From Paraburkholderia acidisoli (GTDB lineage: Bacteria; Pseudomonadota; Gammaproteobacteria; Burkholderiales; Burkholderiaceae): a DNA stretch of 64,000 nucleotides. Where the stretch lies: NCBI RefSeq assembly GCF_009789675.1, contig NZ_CP046913.1, forward strand, positions 2,480,001 to 2,544,000. Reading direction: 5' to 3'. Both the position numbers and the translations under genes were made by a program. The stretch's first letter is position 1, and each line of letters begins with the position of its first letter. This document shows positions 58,304-64,000 of this stretch, one piece after another. The notes under the pieces were generated by a model that saw nothing but the letters and a program-made list of their open reading frames with translations, did not search any database and was not told where the DNA came from.

Positions 58304-59803
58304 TCAGCCGAGATCGACGGGCACGAAAATCTGCGCGTCGTCACGCTGGATCAGGAGGGCGATGCTGTTGCCGGCCTGCGCGATCATCTGCTTGAGCTGG
58401 TCGCCGCTCGACACCGGGCGGCCGTTCACGGCGAGGATCACGTCGCCGGGCTGGATGCCGGCGTTTTCCGCCGCGCCGCCCGACTGCTCGACCAGCAGGC
58501 CGTGATCGAGCGAGTCGTTGCTCTTCTCGTCCGGCGTGAGCGGGCGCACGGCCACGCCGAGGCGCCCCTGCATCTGCGATTGCTGGCCGTTGTTCGAGGC
58601 GACCTTGTTGTCCGAGAGCGTGCCGATGGTCGCGCTCAGATCCTTGGTGCCCTTGTCGCGCCAGACCTGCACGTCGGCCTTGGTGCCCGGCTTCATGCCC
58701 GCGATCAGCGAAGGCAGATCCGACGATTCGTCGATCGCCTGGCCATTCACGGACAGAATCACGTCACCGGGCTTCAGGCCCGCCTTCGCCGCCGGACCGT
58801 TGGCATCGACGGAACTCACCAGTGCGCCGCGCGGCTTGTCCATGCCGAACGAGTTCGCGAGCGTCTGGTTCATGCCCTGCACGGCCACACCAAGACGACC
58901 GCGGCTCACGTGGCCGGTCTTGACGAGTTCGTCCTTGACCTTGATCGCCTCGTTGATCGGGATCGCGAACGAGAGGCCCTGGAAGCCGCCCGTCTGCGAA
59001 TAGATCATCGAATTGATGCCGATCACTTCGCCTTGCAGGTTGAAGAGCGGGCCGCCCGAATTGCCCGGATTCACCGGCACGTCGGTCTGGATGAATGGCG
59101 TGTAGTTCTCGTCAGGCAGCGAACGCGACTTCGCGCTGATGATGCCCGAGGTCACCGTGTTGTCGAAGCCGTACGGCGAACCGATCGCCACGACCCACTG
59201 GCCGACCTTGCTCGCGCGCGGATCGCCGATCTTCACGGTGGGCAGATTGCTCGCGTCGATCTTGAGCACGGCCACGTCCGACTGCTTGTCGGCGCCCACG
59301 ACCTTGGCCTTGAACTCGCGCTTGTCGGTGAGCTTGACGGTCACGACGTTCGCGCCGTCCACCACATGCGCGTTGGTCAGGATGTAGCCGTCGCTGCTGA
59401 CGATGAAGCCCGAGCCGAGGCTCGTGCTCGGCGTGTCGGCCTGACCGCCGCCGTCGCCGCCGCCCATGCCGGGCGCGCCGTAGAAGTGCTTGAAGAACTG
59501 GTAGAACGGATCCTGCGGATCGATCGGCAATTGCTGCGGGCCGCCGCCGCCGCTGCGCAGCGCCGCCTGCTTCACGACGTGCTTCGCGCTGATGTTGACG
59601 ACCGCGGGCCCGTAGGTTTCCACGAGGCCCGAGAAGTCGGGAATGCCGGTCTTGGCCGCGGCTTCGGCGGGCATCATCGCGGCCTGCGCCGGCGAGATGA
59701 CCTGCGGCGCGGGCACGTCGCGCTTCCCGGCGACGTAGCCTGCCGACAACGCGACCGCCACGGCAACAGCCACGGCACTGCGGGTAAAGACTTTGGTATT
59801 CAT
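58304..59803 (-). CDS. mucD: Periplasmic serine protease DegP/MucD
   Basis: 499 residues. An N-terminal signal/anchor (AVAVAVAVALSAGYVAG) precedes a trypsin-like protease domain with His146 (TNAHVVDG), Asp176 (SDVAVLKI) and Ser249 (NPGNSGGPL). Two PDZ domains follow, GRLGVAVQGMNQ and GRLGVAVRPLTP. It degrades or holds misfolded periplasmic proteins. It lies 200 bases after the QseC-type sensor gene, on the same strand, with a QseB/PmrA-type direct repeat in between. Confidence 0.94.
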   Translation of the reverse strand: MNTKVFTRSAVAVAVAVALSAGYVAGKRDVPAPQVISPAQAAMMPAEAAAKTGIPDFSGLVETYGPAVVNISAKHVVKQAALRSGGGGPQQLPIDPQDPFYQFFKHFYGAPGMGGGDGGGQADTPSTSLGSGFIVSSDGYILTNAHVVDGANVVTVKLTDKREFKAKVVGADKQSDVAVLKIDASNLPTVKIGDPRASKVGQWVVAIGSPYGFDNTVTSGIISAKSRSLPDENYTPFIQTDVPVNPGNSGGPLFNLQGEVIGINSMIYSQTGGFQGLSFAIPINEAIKVKDELVKTGHVSRGRLGVAVQGMNQTLANSFGMDKPRGALVSSVDANGPAAKAGLKPGDVILSVNGQAIDESSDLPSLIAGMKPGTKADVQVWRDKGTKDLSATIGTLSDNKVASNNGQQSQMQGRLGVAVRPLTPDEKSNDSLDHGLLVEQSGGAAENAGIQPGDVILAVNGRPVSSGDQLKQMIAQAGNSIALLIQRDDAQIFVPVDLG

Positions 59804-59860
59804 TACGGACTCCTTGCGCTTCGATGCTGATCACGACGTATCGAAGCGTAAGCGCTATCG

Positions 59861-59877
59861 CTTAAAGGAGTCTTAAT
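59861..59877 (+). promoter_or_regulatory. QseB/PmrA-type direct-repeat box upstream of mucD
   Basis: CTTAAA-GGAGT-CTTAAT: two hexamers separated by five bases, fitting the (C/T)TTAA(G/T)-N5-(C/T)TTAA(G/T) pattern of PmrA/QseB-family regulators except for A at the sixth position of the first. It lies about 60 bases before the mucD start, in the gap after the sensor gene. Confidence 0.6.
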
Positions 59878-60002
59878 TGCGAGATTTGCCTCTAGCGCGC
59901 GCAAACGCCCGCTCGGCGGCACTTTGCGCGGGGTCGTATCCGCCGTGCATGGCCGTTCGTCAGGTCGCGAAACGTGTTGCGACGCGCTGCCATGCGCCGC
60001 CG

Positions 60003-61304
60003 TTAAAACCGCACGTCGACAAGCAAGCCGCCCGCGGGCGAATCGCCCAGCGAGATCGTCGCGGCGTGTTGATCGGCGATACGGCGCACGATCGCGAGTC
60101 CCAGGCCGGTGCCGGCGATATCCGTGCGCGTGCGATTCGCGCTTGCGCCCACGCGATAGAAACGATCGAACACGCGCGCGCGCTCTTCCTTCGGAATGCC
60201 CGGGCCGCTGTCGGCGATCCGCACGCACGCGTGTCCGTCGTCGAGGAGCAGACTCACGTCCACGCGGCCGCCCGCGGGCGTGTACTTGGTGGCGTTGTCG
60301 AGCAGATTGTTGAACATCACGCGCAAGGCGTCGGGGTCGCCGTGCACGCTCGCGGCCGCGCTTTCCTCGATGCCGAGATCGACGCCGCGTTGCTGCGCGA
60401 GCGGCGCATAGTTGAGCACGCAATCGTCGAGCAGCGCATGCAGATCGACGCTGCGCGCGTGCGCGTGACCGTCGGGCTCCGAACGCGCGAGCGCAAGCAG
60501 TTGCTCGGCGAGACGCGTCGCGCGCGTGACGCCCGCCTGCAGATCGACGAGCGCTTCGCGGCGCGTTTCGTCGTCTTTCGCGCGCGCCACGAGTTGCGAT
60601 TGAATCTGCACGGCCGCGAGCGGCGTGCGCAACTCGTGCGCGGCATCGGCGACAAAGGCTTTTTGCGTGTCGAGCGCATGCGCGAGGCGTTCGAGCAGCG
60701 CGTTCAACGCATGCACGAGCGGCGTGACTTCGCGCGGCAAGCGCTCCTCGGGCAACGGATCGAGCGCTTCCGGGTGACGCGTGTCGAGCGCGCGCGCGAC
60801 GCGCGAGAGCGGCTTCAGGCCGCGCCCGACCACCACCCACACGGCCACGCCGAGAAACGGCAGCACCACGATGAGCGGCCAGAGCGTGCGTAACGCGACG
60901 TTCGCCGCGAGCCGGTTGCGCACGGACACCGGTTGCGCGAGCTGCACGACGTTGTCGCCGACGATCGCGCCGTACACGCGCCAGTCCCCGCGATCGGTCT
61001 TCTCGGTGGAGAAGCCCAGCTCGGCGCGCGGCGCGAGCGGCGCACGCGGATGCGAGTAGTACATGAGCACGCCGTTGCGATTCCAGATCTGCAGCACGAT
61101 GCCTTCGTCGCCGGTATCGCGCGAACTGAGGATCTCGTTGAACGGCTCGGACGGCAGCGCCTCCGCGATCTCCTGCAACTGGTAATCGAACAGCTCGTTG
61201 GCTTCGGCGAGCGCCTGGCGATAGATGAGCCAGCCCGCGAGACTCACACCCGCGACGACGATCGCGAGCAGCCAGAACAGCAGTTGTCGTCGGATCGAAC
61301 TCAT
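60003..61304 (-). CDS. Two-component sensor histidine kinase (QseC/PmrB type)
   Basis: 433 residues. Membrane helices at about 8-27 and 143-163 flank a periplasmic region with QIWNRNGVLMYYSHPRAPL, a two-component sensor N-terminal pattern found in QseC. A HAMP-like linker follows, then the H-box KAFVADAAHELRTPLAAV with His223, the N-box NLLDNATKYTPAG and the G-boxes DSGPGIP and GTGLGLAIV. It phosphorylates the regulator encoded directly upstream. Its signal is not shown by the sequence. Confidence 0.93.
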   Translation of the reverse strand: MSSIRRQLLFWLLAIVVAGVSLAGWLIYRQALAEANELFDYQLQEIAEALPSEPFNEILSSRDTGDEGIVLQIWNRNGVLMYYSHPRAPLAPRAELGFSTEKTDRGDWRVYGAIVGDNVVQLAQPVSVRNRLAANVALRTLWPLIVVLPFLGVAVWVVVGRGLKPLSRVARALDTRHPEALDPLPEERLPREVTPLVHALNALLERLAHALDTQKAFVADAAHELRTPLAAVQIQSQLVARAKDDETRREALVDLQAGVTRATRLAEQLLALARSEPDGHAHARSVDLHALLDDCVLNYAPLAQQRGVDLGIEESAAASVHGDPDALRVMFNNLLDNATKYTPAGGRVDVSLLLDDGHACVRIADSGPGIPKEERARVFDRFYRVGASANRTRTDIAGTGLGLAIVRRIADQHAATISLGDSPAGGLLVDVRF

Positions 61305-61353
61305 GCGGGGCGTGGAGATTTTTTCAGGCGTGTTGCGCGGGTCGTCATGCGGA

Positions 61354-62016
61354 TCAGGCGTCCTTCGCGATCATGTAGCCGAGGCCGCGCACGTTGCGGA
61401 TCAGGTCGGCGCCGAGCTTCTTGCGCAGCGCGTGGATATACACCTCCACCGTATTGCTGCCGATCTCCTCGCCCCAGCCGTACATCTTCTCCTCGAGCTG
61501 CGTCTTGGAGAGCACGGCGCCCGGCCGCGCGAGCAGCGCTTCGAGCAGCGCGAACTCGCGCGCGGACAACGCCACGGGCGCGCCGTCCTGGGTGACCTGG
61601 TGCGAGGCGGGATCGAGCGTGATCGTGCCGTGACGGATGGTGGAGTCGCTGCGGCCCGACTGACGGCGGATCAACGCCCGCATGCGCGCGCCGAGTTCGT
61701 CGAGATCGAAGGGCTTGATGAGATAGTCGTCGGCGCCGGCGTCGAGGCCCTTCACGCGGTCGGCCACGGCGTCGCGCGCCGTGAGGATCAGCACCGGCAA
61801 CGCGGCGCCGCGCGCGCGCAAGGTGCGCAGCACGTCGAGGCCGTCGCGGCGCGGCAGCCCGAGATCGAGCAGCATGAGGTCGTAGCTTTCGCCGCTCGCG
61901 GCGGAGAGCGCGGCTTCGCCGTCTTCGACCCAGTCGACCGCGAAACCGTCGCCGCGCAGCGCCTTGCGCACGCCTTCGGCGATCATGCGGTCATCTTCGA
62001 CTAGCAGTATGCGCAT
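61354..62016 (-). CDS. OmpR-family response regulator (QseB/PmrA type)
   Basis: 220 residues. Receiver domain with Asp51 (LLLDLGLPRRDGLDVL) and the conserved Lys in LIKPFDLDEL. The winged-helix DNA-binding domain ends in SNTVEVYIHALRKKLGADLIRNVRGLGYM. Partner of the QseC-type kinase 49 bases downstream. Family members bind direct repeats of the CTTAA type such as the one before mucD. Confidence 0.95.
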   Translation of the reverse strand: MRILLVEDDRMIAEGVRKALRGDGFAVDWVEDGEAALSAASGESYDLMLLDLGLPRRDGLDVLRTLRARGAALPVLILTARDAVADRVKGLDAGADDYLIKPFDLDELGARMRALIRRQSGRSDSTIRHGTITLDPASHQVTQDGAPVALSAREFALLEALLARPGAVLSKTQLEEKMYGWGEEIGSNTVEVYIHALRKKLGADLIRNVRGLGYMIAKDA

Positions 62017-62378
62017 CGTGATATGTCGCGAACGTAGGTGAGAATCCGAGCATTCTAGCGCCTCGCTCGGCCCGCGACGGCTTGCGGCACGCTGCGTTTA
62101 TCTGACGATCAGCCTTCATCTGCTGCGTTCGCGGTGTCATTGTGGCGAAGCCGCGCCATTTTGCTCACCGCGATGCGCGCGCGCGGCGCGAGGTCTTTAC
62201 AATGGGCGCTTTTGCGGCGACCGGCGCCCTCCCGGCTCGCTCGACCGCATCCCGGCATCACCCCGTTTTACCGATTTTTCCGATCGTCCGCGTGCCGCGC
62301 GCGTTGCTCTGTTTCGTTCTTTCCGATCGACGCGCTGCGCCCGGCCCTGCACTGCCCGCTCTCGCCCGAACGCATTTC
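62017..62378. other. Divergent region between the response regulator and dacB
   Basis: About 360 bases without a credible gene. It must hold both outward promoters; none could be assigned with confidence. Confidence 0.5.
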
Positions 62379-64000
62379 ATGCTCTCCGTTTCGCTGTCCC
62401 GTCTCCGTTCCCTGTTCCGTCTTTCCGTACCTCACGTGCCTCGCGGCCCTGGCGCCGATCGCGCCGATTGCGTCGATCGCGTGCGGCGTGCGCCGAAACC
62501 GCTCGCCATCGCGCTCGCCTGCGCGACGCTGGCCACGGGCCTCACCGTCGCGCCAGGCGCGTGGGCGCAACCCGAAGGCGCGCGCGTGCCCACCGTCAAC
62601 GTGACGACGGTGCTGCCGCCCACCGTGATGGCCGGTCTCGAGCGCGCGCACGTGCCGCTCTCCTCCGTGAGCGTGGTGATCGAAAAGGTCGGCGACCGCC
62701 AGCCGAGCGTGGCCGTCAACGCGGGGCAACCGATGATGCCCGCTTCGACGATGAAGCTCGTCACCACCTGGAGCGGGCTCTCGATGCTCGGCGCCGACTA
62801 TCGCTGGAAGACCTCCGCCTATACCGACGGCGAAGTGGATACGGCCGGCACGCTGCACGGCAATCTCTACATCAAGGGCACGGGCGACCCGAAGCTCGTG
62901 CCCGAAGAACTGATCGACCTCGTGCAGAAGATCCGCGCGCAAGGCATCGCGCGCATCGACGGCGCACTCGTGCTCGACAAGAGCGAGTTCGATCCTTCCA
63001 CGCGCGACCTGCCCGCGTTCGACGGCGACGAAAGCGCGCCCTACAACGTGGGCCCCGATCCGCTCATGTACGCGTTCAAGTCGGTGTCGTTCACGTTCTC
63101 GCCGTCGCGCGCGGGCGTGGATATCGACGTGGTGCCGCCCGTCGCGCAATGGCAGATCGACAATCAGCTGCGCGAGCGCGGCGGCGCGTGCGGCGGCCTC
63201 CTGCCGAGCCCGCAGGTCACGCCGGGCGCGAACGGCGCGGTGAGCGCGAGCTTCGCGGGCAGCTACGCGCTGCGCTGCGGCGCGCGCACGCTCAACATGG
63301 CCGCGCCCGTCGATCACAGCACCTTCTTCGCCGACGGTTTTCTCGCGCTCTGGCAGCAAGGCGGCGGCAGCCTGTTCGCGGGCCCGAACGGCGCGGTGCG
63401 CGAAGGCGTCGTGCCGCCGCGCGCGAAGCTGCTGGCCGTGCATCAGAGCCCGCCGCTCAGCGACGTCGTGCGCGACATCAACAAGTTCAGCAACAACGTG
63501 ATGGCGCGCAATCTGTTCCTCACGCTCGGCGCGGTCGAGGTCAAGCCGCCTTCCACGCCCGCGAAGGCCGCGAGCGCCGTCAACGCGTTCCTGCGCAAGA
63601 GCGGTCTCTCCATGCCCGAACTCGTGCTCGACAACGGCTGCGGCCTCTCGCGCGAGGAGCATGTGAGCGCGCTCTCGCTCGCGAACCTGCTGCAAGCGGC
63701 GAACGCGAGCCCGGTGGCGCAGCCGTTCGTCGATTCGCTGCCGATCGTCGGCGTGGACGGCACCATGCGCAACCGTCTCACCAACGCGGGCGTGGGCGGC
63801 AACGCGCACATCAAGACCGGCACGCTGCGCGACGTGCGCGCGATCGCGGGCTACGTGGCCGCCGAGAACGGCGAGAGCTGGATCGTCGTGAGCCTCATCA
63901 ACGACCCGCGCGCCGAAGCGGCCCGCGCCGCGCACGACGCGCTGCTCGAATGGGTCTACAAGGGCATGCCGGAAGAAAAGCCCGTGTATGTCGAGCCGCA
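62379..64000 (+). CDS. dacB: D-alanyl-D-alanine carboxypeptidase/endopeptidase PBP4 (3' end outside window)
   Basis: Open to the window end; 540 codons visible. Signal peptide around residues 40-63 (LAIALACATLATGLTVAPGAWA-Q). Active-site motifs of peptidase family S13: STMK at 123-126, SNN at 371-373, KTG at 479-481. It trims peptidoglycan peptide stems and cleaves cross-links in the periplasm. ATG 62379 gives a long basic leader before the hydrophobic core; an in-frame GTG at 62481 would give a more typical signal peptide and may be the real start. The end is probably within a few dozen codons. Confidence 0.92.
   Translation, partial: MLSVSLSRLRSLFRLSVPHVPRGPGADRADCVDRVRRAPKPLAIALACATLATGLTVAPGAWAQPEGARVPTVNVTTVLPPTVMAGLERAHVPLSSVSVVIEKVGDRQPSVAVNAGQPMMPASTMKLVTTWSGLSMLGADYRWKTSAYTDGEVDTAGTLHGNLYIKGTGDPKLVPEELIDLVQKIRAQGIARIDGALVLDKSEFDPSTRDLPAFDGDESAPYNVGPDPLMYAFKSVSFTFSPSRAGVDIDVVPPVAQWQIDNQLRERGGACGGLLPSPQVTPGANGAVSASFAGSYALRCGARTLNMAAPVDHSTFFADGFLALWQQGGGSLFAGPNGAVREGVVPPRAKLLAVHQSPPLSDVVRDINKFSNNVMARNLFLTLGAVEVKPPSTPAKAASAVNAFLRKSGLSMPELVLDNGCGLSREEHVSALSLANLLQAANASPVAQPFVDSLPIVGVDGTMRNRLTNAGVGGNAHIKTGTLRDVRAIAGYVAAENGESWIVVSLINDPRAEAARAAHDALLEWVYKGMPEEKPVYVEP

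Noticed and set aside
62268..63935. A long minus-strand frame opposite dacB
   Set aside because: dacB on the plus strand carries all three S13 active-site motifs; the opposite frame shows none of any family.

Overview
The window reads as a chromosomal stretch of a high-GC betaproteobacterium of the family Burkholderiaceae, most likely Paraburkholderia or Caballeronia. The basis is gene content and order (ybgC-tolQRAB-pal-cpoB, mutL-miaA, glyA-nrdR, a BpeR/BpeAB-OprB-type pump), strong GC bias at third codon positions, and recognisable Burkholderia-type protein sequences. No rRNA, CRISPR array, insertion sequence or prophage was seen. One tRNA gene (Lys, UUU) is present. The window opens inside gcdH (glutaryl-CoA dehydrogenase) and closes inside dacB (PBP4-type carboxypeptidase).

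Layout. 1-3.7 kb: gcdH end, a 1-Cys peroxiredoxin and a DUF883/YqjE/YqjK-like membrane-stress trio. 3.8-6.6 kb: a minus-strand operon of five minor pilin-like proteins (FimT, PilV, PilW, PilX, PilE-like), with stop/start overlaps at three of the junctions. 6.8-8.6 kb: glyA-nrdR. 9.1-15.5 kb: an SDR dehydrogenase and the complete Tol-Pal envelope operon. 15.69 kb: tRNA-Lys, followed by a lower-GC accessory module (15.9-18.6 kb) with two type VI secretion PAAR proteins, an M35-type zinc metallopeptidase (probable effector) and a small exported OmpA-like protein. 18.6-26.5 kb: exported hypothetical proteins, two YceI proteins, cytochrome b561 with a divergent LysR regulator, a ParB-like protein, MscS and DedA. 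26.7-29.8 kb: mutL-miaA.

30.2-40.6 kb is a polyol-utilisation locus. A mannitol-dehydrogenase-family enzyme (probably D-arabinitol 4-dehydrogenase), xylulokinase and a SorC-type regulator run rightward. They converge on a leftward operon: sorbitol-dehydrogenase-like SDR, sugar-alcohol ABC transporter (binding protein, two permeases, ATPase) and a HAD phosphatase. The two outward promoters share a nearly identical 35-bp element carrying the -10 hexamer and a palindrome, which is probably the operator of the central regulator. 40.9-43.8 kb: a zinc ABC transporter (znuA-znuC-znuB) whose ATPase has a His-rich tail. 43.9-46.4 kb: S-formylglutathione hydrolase, a vestigial adhC 3' end and a second FGGY kinase. 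46.8-48.3 kb: a purine (NCS2) permease with a structured leader.

48.6-55.8 kb: a tripartite RND multidrug pump with a divergent TetR repressor and a clear operator. 56-58.1 kb: a CoxG-like protein, a DUF427 protein and an exported protein. 58.3-62.0 kb: a DegP/MucD periplasmic protease downstream of a QseBC/PmrAB-type two-component system, with a matching direct-repeat box in front of the protease gene. The most distinctive parts are the tRNA-adjacent T6SS module (one PAAR gene appears shortened by an in-frame stop), the duplicated polyol promoter/operator, and several regulatory dyads and hairpins listed under findings.
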